From Muricoccus roseus (GTDB lineage Bacteria > Pseudomonadota > Alphaproteobacteria > Acetobacterales > Acetobacteraceae): 64,000 bases of DNA. Numbering within the stretch: position 1 is the first letter of the stretch; each line of letters opens with the position of its first letter. Of this stretch, positions 32,386-41,072 are shown in pieces. The position numbers and the translations under genes are program-made. The notes beneath the pieces are model-generated. The model made no database searches. It had not been told where the DNA came from and saw only the letters and a list, made by a program, of their open reading frames with translations. Location of the stretch: positions 1-64,000 of the forward strand of contig NZ_FQZF01000010.1 in NCBI RefSeq assembly GCF_900141905.1, written 5' to 3'.

Positions 32386-33375
32386 TCAGTCCTGAAAGAT
32401 CTGGATGGTTGTGTCGGCAATGGACTCGGCGAAGCCATTGCCGAACAGTTCCGCCGGGGTCTGGAAGCCGGGCCGCACCTCTCCGGCGAGCACCCGCCGA
32501 GATGCCTCGGCGGCCGCCAGGGGCGTGAAGCTGTAGGCATTGACGGTGTCGAGGATGGCCCGGACGGTCGTCCCCTGGACGCCGGTCACCTCGGCCGAGG
32601 CTTGGTAGCGGTGCGCGTCACGCTCTTCGGCGGAGGGTCCGTCCGGCAAAACCGTCAGGTCGCCGGTGGGGAAGGCGCTGCCGGAGACGTGGACGAAGGT
32701 GCCGATGTTCGGCGCCTGCAAGGCCCTCCAGAGGGTCATCAGGTCGGGCAGGGTGACGGGGAAGCAGGGCACCGGGCCGCGGCCGAAATCGAAATCCCTC
32801 GTAGTGCCCGCCGCTCGGGGCCGCAGAGCCCCGTCGACGCGCTCGATGCACTCGGCTGTCAGGTTCTCACGCGCGCTGATCGCCGAGCCGCGGGACATCG
32901 CCCCGGCGACATGCAGCGCGACGCGAATGGTGTGGGGGCGCCCGACCCACTCTGTGGCACGACCTACCAACGATCCCAGCATAGCGACGCTGCCGCCACT
33001 GCCGGGCAACAGCATGGCCCCGGCCGCCCGCGCCTGTTCGTCATAGGCCTCTGCCAGGCGGTAGCTGTCGGGTTCGGCGGCGATATCGAGGTAGTGGGCG
33101 CCCGCCCGGATCGCTCCACGCATCAGCGGGCCAGCGGTGCGCAGGAAGGGACCGGCGCAGTTCAGCAGCACCGCCGCATCCTGCAGGGCAGCGTCGGCCA
33201 CCGTATCCTCGTCCAGTGCGAACACCCGGTGCTCCGCGCCGAGGGAGCCGCCTAGCTCCGCAAGCCGGGTCTCGTCCCGTCCTCCCAGGATGAGGTCCAG
33301 CCCGGCCGCCCTGGCATGGGTGGCCGCCATGCGGCCCGTGTAGCCGGTCGCGCCGTAGATCATCAGCCGGGTCAT
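32386..33375 (-). CDS. Saccharopine dehydrogenase-like NAD(P)-binding protein (trans-acting enoyl reductase type)
   Basis: A 329-residue protein with the Rossmann motif MIYGATGYTGRMAATHARAA, VLLNCAGPFLRTAGPLMRGA and HYLDIAAEPDS, as in the saccharopine dehydrogenase/trans-acting enoyl reductase group. C-terminal half includes GSAFPTGDLTVLPDG. It probably reduces or oxidises a substrate with NAD(P); the group is functionally diverse. Its ATG at 33375 overlaps the VOC stop (ATGA). Confidence 0.83.
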   Translation of the reverse strand: MTRLMIYGATGYTGRMAATHARAAGLDLILGGRDETRLAELGGSLGAEHRVFALDEDTVADAALQDAAVLLNCAGPFLRTAGPLMRGAIRAGAHYLDIAAEPDSYRLAEAYDEQARAAGAMLLPGSGGSVAMLGSLVGRATEWVGRPHTIRVALHVAGAMSRGSAISARENLTAECIERVDGALRPRAAGTTRDFDFGRGPVPCFPVTLPDLMTLWRALQAPNIGTFVHVSGSAFPTGDLTVLPDGPSAEERDAHRYQASAEVTGVQGTTVRAILDTVNAYSFTPLAAAEASRRVLAGEVRPGFQTPAELFGNGFAESIADTTIQIFQD

Positions 33376-33773
33376 TGGGGATGCTGCCAGGGCTTGAATA
33401 CGAACTCGAGGCTGTAGCCGTCCGGGTCCAGGACGTTCGCCGCGTAGTAGCGCGGGTCGTAGTGGATCCGTGCGCCCGGCGCGCCGCTATCCGTGGCACC
33501 TGCCGCCATCGCGGCGGCATAGGCCGCGTCAACCGCCTCGCGCGAGCGCGCCACGAAGCCGACATGCGCTGTCTGGCCTTTGGCTTCACCCTCGCGGAGC
33601 CAGAAGACCATGCGGCCATTCGCGCCGAAGCCTTTGAGGTCCGGATGTCCTGGCGGGCCGTTGCGGCCGTCGTAATCCAGCCGGTCAGTGATGCCAAGCG
33701 GGACCAAGGCGGCTTGATAGAAGGCGATCGAGCGCGCGATGTCGCTGACCGCCAGGAAGATGTGGTCAAGCAT
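33372..33773 (-). CDS. VOC family protein
   Basis: A 133-residue VOC protein: MLDHIFLAVSDIARSIAFYQ, MVFWLREGEAKGQTAHVGFV, IHYDPRYYAANVLDPDGYSL. It shares the DPDG..LEFV end and the xHyD-yYAA block with the protein at 31174. Start ATG 33773, just after the SDR stop at 33787. Coupled to the next gene. Confidence 0.85.
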   Translation of the reverse strand: MLDHIFLAVSDIARSIAFYQAALVPLGITDRLDYDGRNGPPGHPDLKGFGANGRMVFWLREGEAKGQTAHVGFVARSREAVDAAYAAAMAAGATDSGAPGARIHYDPRYYAANVLDPDGYSLEFVFKPWQHPQ

Positions 33774-33786
33774 GGTCAACGTTCCC

Positions 33787-34530
33787 TTAGATGCAGTAGC
33801 CGCCGCCGACCTCGATCGACTGGCCGTTGACCCAGCCGAGCTCGTCCGTGAGCAGGTTGGCGATGACGCGGCCGACCTCCTCCGCCTCACCGACGCGGCC
33901 GAGCGCCGTCTGCGATGCCAGCCGCGCCTGAAACTCATCCGTGAGACCGCCGCCCAGTTCAGTCCGGATCGCGCCCGGTGACACGGCGTTGGCGCGGATG
34001 CGACGCGGGCCGAACTCCTTGGCCATGTAGCGGGTCAGCACCTCCAGCCCGCCCTTGAAGCTGGCATAGGGCGCCACCCCAGCCGTTGCCACCCGTGTGG
34101 TGGCACTGGTCAGGTTGACGATGGCGCCGCCGTCGCGGATCAGCGGCAGCAGGGCCTGCGTCAGGAAGAACGGCCCCTTCAGATGCACCGCGAACAGGCC
34201 GTCGAACTGGTCTTCGGTGACGGTCTCAATCAGGTTGTAGAGCCCGAACCCGGCATTGTTGACGAGACCACGCAGGCTGGCGCCGTTCCAGGTCTCTTCC
34301 AGCGCGCGCCTTACCGCCTCGCGGAACGAGGAGAAGCTTGCCGTGTCAGCGACGTCGAGCGGCAGTGCGACCGCACGACCCCCAATCTGCCCGATCTGCG
34401 TCACGACAGCCTCGGCGGCCTCGGGATGGCTGTTGTAGGTCAGGATGACGCCCAGGCCGCGATCGGCGCAGGCTCGTGCCGCGGCCGCGCCGATGCCCCG
34501 GCTGCCGCCCGTGATAGCGATGACTTCCAT
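33787..34530 (-). CDS. SDR family oxidoreductase
   Basis: A 247-residue short-chain dehydrogenase: IAITGGSRGIGAAAARACAD, NNAGFGLYN, Ser in VNLTSATT, YASFKGGLEVL for Tyr/Lys, end NGQSIEVGGGYCI. First gene of the VOC/SDR operon, divergent from the AraC gene; the GCATAGCT inverted repeat at 34534-34566 lies right at its start. Confidence 0.87.
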   Translation of the reverse strand: MEVIAITGGSRGIGAAAARACADRGLGVILTYNSHPEAAEAVVTQIGQIGGRAVALPLDVADTASFSSFREAVRRALEETWNGASLRGLVNNAGFGLYNLIETVTEDQFDGLFAVHLKGPFFLTQALLPLIRDGGAIVNLTSATTRVATAGVAPYASFKGGLEVLTRYMAKEFGPRRIRANAVSPGAIRTELGGGLTDEFQARLASQTALGRVGEAEEVGRVIANLLTDELGWVNGQSIEVGGGYCI

Positions 34531-34533
34531 GGT

Positions 34534-34566
34534 GCATAGCTCCAGTATCTGCCAACGAAGCTATGC
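34534..34566. promoter_or_regulatory. Inverted repeat in the AraC/SDR divergent region
   Basis: GCATAGCT at 34534-34541 and AGCTATGC at 34559-34566, perfect 8-base arms, centres 25 bases apart. Placed 4 bases before the SDR start and about 100 bases before the AraC start. A candidate operator; AraC proteins more often use direct repeats, so another factor is possible. Confidence 0.5.
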
Positions 34567-34664
34567 GGCGACCACCCAACCGCGCGTCGCGGTTCCTACC
34601 CGAATCTTGCCTAATCCTGCTTTCCAGGTTGTTTCCCCTGACCAGGCAGGACACTGTCACAGGC

Positions 34665-35570
34665 ATGGAACAGCAGCTGACTGAACTGCGCGCCCTGGCT
34701 GCGCGGGCCGAAAACCGGAAAACCGAGACGGGCATTCCGCGCGTGGCAATGGTTCAGGGACAGGTACCCGAGCATGAACTCGCCGCCTGCTACGACCCGA
34801 TGGTCAACCTAATCCTGCAAGGCAGCAAGTCGATGACGGTCGGCGATCAGACCCTGCACTACGATCCGGCGACCTACTTCGTGATGTCGGTCGACCTGCC
34901 AGCGGTCGGGGCTGTCCACCCCAACACGTCGGGCGCACCCTACCTTGCGGTCAGCCTCACGCTGGACCCGCAGGTGATTGCGACCCTGCTGACGGACCTG
35001 CCCTCACCGGCGGCACAGGCGCCGATGGCGGGCTTCTCGGTGGCTGCGGTGACTCCAGAACTGCTGGATGCCTGGGTCCGCATGCTGCGCCTAATGGACC
35101 AGCCGCACGACATCCCGGCACTGGCCCCTGCTTACGAGCGCGAGATCCTCTACCGGGTGCTGCAAGGGCCGCACGCGGCGCTGCTCCGTGACATCGCCAC
35201 ACCCAGCACCGCGCTGGCACGGATCAATCTCGCTATCCGGTGGATCCGACAGCATTTCGCCGAGCCTCTGCGGGTGGAGGCGCTTGCCGCCATCGCCGCG
35301 ATGAGCCCCTCCGCTTTCCACCGGCACTTCAAGAGCGCGACGGCACTCAGCCCGGTGCAGTTCCAGAAGCGCATCCGCCTGCTGCAGGCACGGCTGCTGC
35401 TGGTCAGCGGCGGCGTGAAGGCAGGCGACGTGGCCTTTGACGTCGGATATGAAAGCGCGACCCAGTTCAGCCGCGAGTACGCCCGCTTCTTCGGCGCTCC
35501 TCCGGCCAAGGACGCGGCGCGCATCTTCCGCCATCTCAAGAAGTTGGGAAGCGCAGAGATGGCCGCATAG
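34665..35570 (+). CDS. AraC-family transcriptional regulator
   Basis: A 301-residue regulator with an AraC_N sensing domain (YDPMVNLILQGSKSMTVGDQ, YDPATYFVMSVDLPAVGAV) and a C-terminal pair of helix-turn-helices (LRVEALAAIAAMSPSAFHRH, AGDVAFDVGYESATQFSREY, ARFFG). This architecture occurs next to SDR/aldo-keto reductase genes that deal with aldehydes. Divergent from the VOC/SDR operon that it probably activates. Confidence 0.9.
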   Translation: MEQQLTELRALAARAENRKTETGIPRVAMVQGQVPEHELAACYDPMVNLILQGSKSMTVGDQTLHYDPATYFVMSVDLPAVGAVHPNTSGAPYLAVSLTLDPQVIATLLTDLPSPAAQAPMAGFSVAAVTPELLDAWVRMLRLMDQPHDIPALAPAYEREILYRVLQGPHAALLRDIATPSTALARINLAIRWIRQHFAEPLRVEALAAIAAMSPSAFHRHFKSATALSPVQFQKRIRLLQARLLLVSGGVKAGDVAFDVGYESATQFSREYARFFGAPPAKDAARIFRHLKKLGSAEMAA

Positions 35571-35925
35571 CTGCCTCGGATTAGTGCGGCTAAACTGAGG
35601 AAAGTCCGCTTTCGAGTAAACTTCAGCGGCGCGCAGGCGACTGGAATGGGCGCAAAGCAGCCCCCTCAACCGGCGCGCCTTGGGCGCCGATGGCGCCACT
35701 GTCGTACCGACGCCGAATCTCGACGGGCTGCCCCGGCGCTCGGCGGTGTTCGATACGCACGACGTTGCAGTCTGCCGTGCATGCCCGCGCGGCGCGACTT
35801 GCACACGGGGCGACTCAACTTTCTGCACCGCGGCTGGTTAGATCCGGCCCTACTGCAGGGCCGGCCGCACCGGCCAGGGCCACGGACCCTCAGGCGTTGA
35901 GCCGTCGGTTGTTCCTGGCTCCGTC
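35571..35925. other. 355-base stretch without a supportable gene
   Basis: Both neighbours end here (AraC stop at 35570, Bug gene stop at 35926). Short open frames exist but none has a ribosome site or recognisable family motif. Possibly worn transposon sequence, but no identifiable segment was found. Confidence 0.35.
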
Positions 35926-36906
35926 CTAACCGGCGCGCATGTCCATGGCGCGCACGATCGGCACCCAGCGGTCGTTCTCCTCCGTGAAGAACCGCGCCAC
36001 CTGATCCGGCGATCCGGACATGGGAGTGAGGTCGATGGCCGCAAAGCGCCCGCGCACCTCCGGCCGGGCCGTCACCTCATTAATGGCGGCGTTCAGCCGG
36101 GCGACCACGTCGGGCGGGGTGCCCCGCGGTGCGACGACCGCCTGCCACGGCTCCAGGTTGTTCACGCTGGGGAAGCCCGCCTCCTTCATGGTGGGCACCT
36201 CCGGCAGGGTCGGGATGCGCGCATCCGACATGACGGCCAGCCCGCTGATTGCGCCGGAGCGGATGTGCTCGCCGACGACGGAGGGCGTGTCGACGAGAAA
36301 AGCAATGCGACCCGCCAGGAGATCCGCTAGCCCGGCCGCGCTGCCGCGATAGGGCACGTGCGTCACCTCCAGACCGGCGACATTGGCGAAGTGCTGGGCC
36401 GCGATGTGGCCGGACGCGCCATTCCCCGCTGAGCTGAAGTTGTAGCTGCCCGGTCTGGCCTTCACGGCCTGCACGAGCTCGGCGACGCTGCGGGCGTTCA
36501 TGTTCCTGGCCGCGACCAGGATCAGCGGCACCTTGGCCACGAGCGCGACGGGCACGAAGTCGCCCATGGGATCGAAGGGCAGGCTGGCATTGGCGCCCTG
36601 CACCAGGATCTGCGCCGTCAGCCCGCTGAGCAGCAGGGTGTAGCCATCGGCCGGGGAGCGGGCGACGGAGGCAGCCCCCACGATGCCGCCGGCGCCGGGG
36701 CGGTTGTCCACAACCACGGGCTGGCCGAGGAGCGGCGCCGCGCCCTCCGCCATCAGGCGCCCTGTCGTGTCGTAGCTGCCCCCCGGCGCATAGGGCACGA
36801 CGAGACGGACGGTCCGGTCCGGAAAGGCCGCCCTGGCCGGCCGCGCGCCGGCCAGGGCCGCGAGAGCGAGCGAGCCGAGCAGGGCATGGCGGCGGGTCAG
36901 GTGCAT
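35926..36906 (-). CDS. Bug-type solute-binding protein
   Basis: A 326-residue TctC/Bug protein: signal MHLTRRHALLGSLALAALAG with cleavage near ARAAFPD; RTVRLVVPYAPGGSYDTTGR, VVDNRPGAGGIVGA, PADGYTLLLS, VPYRGSAAGLADLLAG, LPEVPTMKEAGFPS. Follows the alpha/beta hydrolase gene by 24 bases, so the two form an operon under the XRE-cupin regulator. The pairing suggests uptake of an acid and hydrolysis of its ester or amide; which comes first is not clear. Confidence 0.88.
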   Translation of the reverse strand: MHLTRRHALLGSLALAALAGARPARAAFPDRTVRLVVPYAPGGSYDTTGRLMAEGAAPLLGQPVVVDNRPGAGGIVGAASVARSPADGYTLLLSGLTAQILVQGANASLPFDPMGDFVPVALVAKVPLILVAARNMNARSVAELVQAVKARPGSYNFSSAGNGASGHIAAQHFANVAGLEVTHVPYRGSAAGLADLLAGRIAFLVDTPSVVGEHIRSGAISGLAVMSDARIPTLPEVPTMKEAGFPSVNNLEPWQAVVAPRGTPPDVVARLNAAINEVTARPEVRGRFAAIDLTPMSGSPDQVARFFTEENDRWVPIVRAMDMRAG

Positions 36907-36930
36907 CGTTCGGGATCCTTCAGGGCGCGG

Positions 36931-37902
36931 CTACCAGGTAGGGCGGGCGGGCAGGTCGAGGGCCGCGCGGATTTCGGCGCAGACGGCCTGGAACTCGGCC
37001 TCCGCGACGGCGCTGAACCGGCGCATGCGGACATAGCCGTGGATCAGGCCCGGGCCGACGCGGGCGACCGTTGGGACGGCCGCCTCCGTCAGCCGGGCGG
37101 CGTAGCGCAGCCCGTCGTCCCGCAGCGGGTCGAGGGCGGCGATGCTGAGGCAGGCGGGCGGCAGGCCGGCGAGGCGAGGGGCGCGCATGGGTAGGGCGTA
37201 GCCGTCATCTGCCGCGGCGCCCTCAGGCAGGAAGGCCTCCAGCGCCTCCTTCATCGCGGCGCGGGTGAGGATGGGGTCGGTGCCGGCGCGGTAGCTCTCC
37301 GTCTCCAGATCATCGTCCAGGGTGGGGTAGAGCAGGATTTGGTGCGCGATGGCCGGGCCGCCCCGGTCCCGCGCCATCAGGGCGCAGGCTGCGGCGAGGT
37401 TGCCGCCCGCACTGTCCCCGGCGATGGCGATGCGGTCCGGGTCGATCCCTAGCGCCTCGGCCCGCTGCACGGCCCAGCACAGGGCGGCGTAGGCATCCTC
37501 CGTGGCTGCCGGGTAGGGGTTCTCCGGCGCGCGGCGGTAGTGGACGCTGAGCAGGATGGCGCCAGTGTTGGCAGCCAGGCTGGCCGTGATGAAGTCGTGG
37601 GATTCCGGGCTGCCGGCGATCCAGCTTCCCCCGTGCAGGTAGAGAATGGCGGGGCGTGGCCCATCGCCCGCCGGCACGTACACACGGATGGGGATCTCGC
37701 GCCCGGGAAGGGTGACGTAGGTGGTGAAGGTAGAAAGCCAGTCCGGATGACGCTCGGCGGTGAGGCGGGCGAGGATCTCCGCCCGCAGCCGCCGCTGGTC
37801 GGGCGACAGGTCCACGATTCCTGCCATTCGGCCGGCGTCCCGCCTTGCTTTCTCAACGTAGGCGACCACGCCGGGGTCCATGGAGGCGTGGAAGTCGCTC
37901 AC
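36931..37902 (-). CDS. Alpha/beta hydrolase of the hormone-sensitive lipase family
   Basis: A 323-residue serine hydrolase. Oxyanion motif HGGSW (HGGGW type), nucleophile GDSAGG, acid in LDPLRDDG, and His in LIHGY. No signal peptide, so cytoplasmic. Likely a carboxylesterase for short esters. First gene of the operon with the Bug gene; divergent from the XRE regulator across a tandem operator-like repeat. Confidence 0.9.
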   Translation of the reverse strand: MSDFHASMDPGVVAYVEKARRDAGRMAGIVDLSPDQRRLRAEILARLTAERHPDWLSTFTTYVTLPGREIPIRVYVPAGDGPRPAILYLHGGSWIAGSPESHDFITASLAANTGAILLSVHYRRAPENPYPAATEDAYAALCWAVQRAEALGIDPDRIAIAGDSAGGNLAAACALMARDRGGPAIAHQILLYPTLDDDLETESYRAGTDPILTRAAMKEALEAFLPEGAAADDGYALPMRAPRLAGLPPACLSIAALDPLRDDGLRYAARLTEAAVPTVARVGPGLIHGYVRMRRFSAVAEAEFQAVCAEIRAALDLPARPTW

Positions 37903-37955
37903 TTGCTTTCCGGGGCGGAGAGGGCTGCTGTCATTCGGACGAGACTAGCCATCGC

Positions 37956-37992
37956 GTTCACGAGGATGCAAGTCTGTTTCACGCGTATGAAA
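37956..37992 (+). promoter_or_regulatory. Tandem operator-like repeats
   Basis: GTTCACGAGGATGCAA (37956-37971) and TTTCACGCGTATGAAA (37977-37992) share TTCACG-G-ATG-AA and start 21 bases apart, two helical turns. The second is itself a near palindrome (TTTCA, 6 bases, TGAAA). They lie between the divergent hydrolase (start 37902) and regulator (start 38007) genes. Confidence 0.6.
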
Positions 37993-38006
37993 TTCTCGGA
38001 GGCTGC

Positions 38007-38612
38007 TTGGCACGCGACCCTGCCCCAACCCCTCGGCCCTCCGAGCCCGTCTCCGCCGATGCCATCGACGCTACGATCGGGCGCCGGCTGCGGCTGCTGC
38101 GCGAGGCCCGGCGGATGCCGCTCGCCGGGGTGGCCCTGAGCCTGGGCAAGTCAGTGGGCTACCTCAGCCAGGTGGAGCGCGGTCTCTCCTCCCTTCCCGT
38201 CCGGGATCTCGCCCGGATCGCGGAGCTGCTGGGGGTAGACTTCCTCTCCCTTGTCAGCCCGACGGCGGCAGGGGAGGGGGCGTCACCCATCCGCCGGGCG
38301 GCGGACACACGGCCCGTCACCTTCCACTCCAGCGGCATCACCAAGACACCGCTCGCTCCATCCGCAGCAGGGGAGTTGCGGCTCTTCTTGATGACACTGG
38401 ATCCGGGATCCAGCACGGGCACGGATCTCTACAGCCACGATGGGGAGGAGGCCGGGTTGGTGCTGGAGGGCAGCATCCGGCTGACCATCGGGACGGAAAC
38501 CCATGCTCTGGCGCAGGGCGACTCCTTCCGCTTCACCAGCAGCACGCCTCACGGCTTTGCAAACGCCGCAAGGGGACGGTCCGTGGTGCTCTGGGTCAAC
38601 TCCCGGCGGTAG
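38007..38612 (+). CDS. XRE-family regulator with C-terminal cupin domain
   Basis: A 201-residue regulator: helix-turn-helix near residues 20-75 (IGRRLRLLREARRMPLAGVA, GKSVGYLSQVERGLSSLPVR) and a cupin domain (LFLMTLDPGSSTGTDLYSHD, EEAGLVLEGSIRLTIGTETH, FTSSTPHGFAN). The start is read as TTG 38007, with GGAGG 5 bases upstream; no ATG fits and earlier frames would cross the operator repeats. It likely senses a small acid and controls the divergent hydrolase-Bug operon and itself. Confidence 0.85.
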   Translation: MARDPAPTPRPSEPVSADAIDATIGRRLRLLREARRMPLAGVALSLGKSVGYLSQVERGLSSLPVRDLARIAELLGVDFLSLVSPTAAGEGASPIRRAADTRPVTFHSSGITKTPLAPSAAGELRLFLMTLDPGSSTGTDLYSHDGEEAGLVLEGSIRLTIGTETHALAQGDSFRFTSSTPHGFANAARGRSVVLWVNSRR

Positions 38613-38759
38613 CCGAAGAGGCCGAACCGCCGAAAATGAACATTAACGGTACTTCCGCTCCGGGGCGGAGCATCCAGGACAACGGCCGTCAGGATGCCTG
38701 CGTCGCCGCTAGTAAATTAACGGGTCCTCACACCTAAAGTGTTTGTGAAACATGGAAGG

Positions 38760-39391
38760 GTGCCCTCAACTCGCCGAACCTGCTGAACGTGATCGGCGGG
38801 GCGATGCTGGCGCAGGATGCGGGGCGCGATCTCTCGGGCATCTACGGCGCCTGGACGGCGCACGGGCTGCTCTCGCCGATGCGGACTGCCTCCGAGCTGG
38901 AGGAGCCGGTGGCGGTGGACGGCCATGGGGCGCGCGCTCGGATGGAGGCCTTCATGAATGCCTCCTGGGCGGCGATGGAGGGCGCCGCCTATGTGCGAGG
39001 GCCTCTTCCACGAGGATGACCAGTACCCCGACACCCTCGACAAGGCCTTCGGAATGCTGGTGGACATCCACGGGCGCGACGAATGGGAGCCGGGGGCCTC
39101 CCGGCTGATCGAGCCCACGGATGCGAATATCGCGGTGATCCTGGAGGAGAAGCAGGCGGCGCAGGAGGCGGTGCGACGGCTGCCGGAGGTGCTGGGGCCA
39201 GAGACGCTCGGTTTGTCGGCGGCGCAGGTGTTGGAGTTCACCACGTCGCGCGAGAGGACGCCGAAGAGAGGTTCGGCCTTGCCCTCGAGGACCTCTCCCG
39301 GCTGGCTGATGAGTTCGCCCGCTTCGAGGAAACGGACCGCCGGCCGGCTGTTTATGCCCTTCTGAGCGCGGAACGGCTCCGGTGCCTGTAG
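38760..39391 (+). pseudogene. Broken gene of unknown function
   Basis: A coherent protein emerges only across three frames: NLLNVIGGAMLAQDAGRDLS and YGAWTAHGLLSPMRTASELE (to about 38985), then LFHEDDQYPDTLDKAFGMLV and RLPEVLGPETLGLSAAQVLE (to about 39250), then REDAEERFGLALEDLSRLAD and AVYALLSAERLRCL to a stop at 39391. The family was not recognised. Two shifts and no start make it a pseudogene of roughly 200 codons. Confidence 0.5.
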
Positions 39392-39444
39392 CTCCGCCGT
39401 GTTCGGCCTCTGGCGGCCCGGAGTGACATGGTGGTGGCGGCACC

Positions 39445-40105
39445 TCAACTCAGGGCACTGGCGACAGCCCGCAGTGCCCGCTGCAGGTCGTCACGATCCA
39501 TTGGCGCGCCGAGGGCAAGTCGCACGGCGTTGGGCGCGCTGCCGATCCCGAAGGCCGCTCCGGGGGTAATCCTCACGCCGAGGGCGTCCAGGCGCGCGGC
39601 CAGCTCCTGCGCGGAGGTCCCTTTCGGCAGGTCGAGCCAGAGGTGCATCGAGGCGGGGTGCGACGCGGATGAAGCCCGGATCGGCAGCAGCTCCCTGGCG
39701 AGCGCCTGGCGTGCCCGCGCTTCGCGGCGCTTCTCCGCTTCCAGGAGCGCGGCGGTCCCGTCGCCCACCCAGAGGGAGGCGATCGCGGCACCCAGCGGCG
39801 GGGCGGTCCAGACGGTGGCGCGGATCAAGTTTGCGGCCCCCTCTTCCTGCCCCGGTGGCACGAGCATCCAGGCAGCCCGCAGGCCAGGGGTGAAGCCCTT
39901 CGAGGTGGAGCGCAGGTGCCAGCTCCGCTCCGGGGCCAGGACCGCCAGGGGTGGAACCGGCGGGTCGTCCTCCGTCAGGAATCCATAGGCATCGTCCTCG
40001 ATAAGCTGGAAGTCGAGGCGCCGGGCGATCGCGGCCACAGCCTCGCGCCGCCGCGCGGGCATCGTCACGCCCGTCGGGTTCTGGAGCGCGTCGCGTCCCT
40101 CCGGC
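39445..40105 (-). pseudogene. C-terminal remnant of a MocR-type regulator (aminotransferase domain)
   Basis: Reads LQNPTGVTMPARRREAVAAI, IEDDAYGFLTEDDPP (PLP Asp and Tyr), STSKGFTPGLRAAWMLVP (PLP Lys) and MHLWLDLPKGTSAQELAARL to a stop at 39445: the second half of a fold-type I aminotransferase as in MocR/PdxR regulators. Upstream of about 40105 the frame is unrelated; the winged helix and first half of the aminotransferase fold are missing. Confidence 0.7.
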
Positions 40106-40438
40106 CAGCCATGCGTGCCATCATGCGCGCACATCCAAATCCGCGAACGCCATGTCCCGGCAGACGCTGCCATCGGACAGGAAGCCGACCAGCGCACGGG
40201 CCGGTCATGACCCGGCTCGCAGCGGACCGCTTTCAGGTCCCGCTCCTCGAATGCCCCCCCCGCCAGCCGGAAGCTGCATGCGGACCGCAACAGCCTTCCA
40301 CGCGCTTGATCCCCCTGTCGCGGACCTTGCCCTGCGGCAAGGGGGACGGGCACCGGTCCGGCAGGGGGCGCGGTTGATGCGCGGGAGGGGGCGGCAAGAC
40401 GATATCCCTCCGGTTCTGCTTTCGGTAGAAGGCCGGAC
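40106..40438. other. 330-base stretch without a supportable gene
   Basis: Between the MocR remnant and the DUF gene. One short minus-strand frame reads ALVGFLSDGSVCRDMAFADL and may be the worn end of an unrelated gene; nothing firm. Confidence 0.3.
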
Positions 40439-40858
40439 ATGGACAACAGCATGGCCGCCAAGCCCTACAGCAAGCTCAAGGGTGATCCGTACCGGGCCTA
40501 TGAGGAGCTGCCGGTCGAGGTGCGCCGGGCCCTGCAGGAAGCCCTGGTGGATTGGTGCCCTCTGCGCGCCCGCGAGTGGCATCTTCAGCTGCTGCGCCAG
40601 CAGCGGCTGAAGCCGGCGCAGGCGGCATCCATCCTGGTCCAGACCATTCGGGGACAGGATCACGCCGAGGTCGCCGCCTTCGCGAGGACATGGCCGAAAG
40701 GCGCCCGGGGCTACCCGCACCTCGCGGCCGGCGCGACACTACAGCGCTATGTTGGGCCGGACGGCATTCCGGCGGCCAAGCCCATCGTGATCGCCCCGGC
40801 CGCCAAGCCGCCCAAGACACGGGCTCAGCGCAAGACAGGCCGTCGCGCCCGGCGTTAA
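40439..40858 (+). CDS. Small conserved hypothetical protein (DUF6525-like)
   Basis: A 139-residue protein: YSKLKGDPYRAYEELPVEVR, DWCPLRAREWHLQLLRQQRL, ARTWPKGARGYPHLAAGATL, then a basic tail (PPKTRAQRKTGRRARR). The WCPLRAREWH and YPHLA..ATLQRY blocks recall a family common in Acetobacteraceae; the DUF number is from memory. No catalytic motif; the tail suggests nucleic acid binding. ATG 40439 has AAGG upstream; a second ATG is at 40451. No partner genes. Confidence 0.7.
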   Translation: MDNSMAAKPYSKLKGDPYRAYEELPVEVRRALQEALVDWCPLRAREWHLQLLRQQRLKPAQAASILVQTIRGQDHAEVAAFARTWPKGARGYPHLAAGATLQRYVGPDGIPAAKPIVIAPAAKPPKTRAQRKTGRRARR

Positions 40859-41072
40859 GCGCGGGACGGCCGACGAGACGGCCCTATGCAAAGATGGCGA
40901 CGATGACAGGTGAAGCTCGGAGGCGAACGGCGCGGCGTCCGTGATCGACGGCAGCCGCCCGGCAAGAAAGCGCCAGGCCCAAGCAGCGACCGCCAGAGAA
41001 TCAAGCGATTATAACACCTATCCAACAGAACCCTTTGGGCGCTCCCCCCTCGGTCCGGGCGGATCAGCGAGG

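Noticed and set aside
35646-35900. An 84-codon plus-strand frame after the AraC gene
   Set aside because: No ribosome site, Arg/Pro-rich composition, no relatives recognised.
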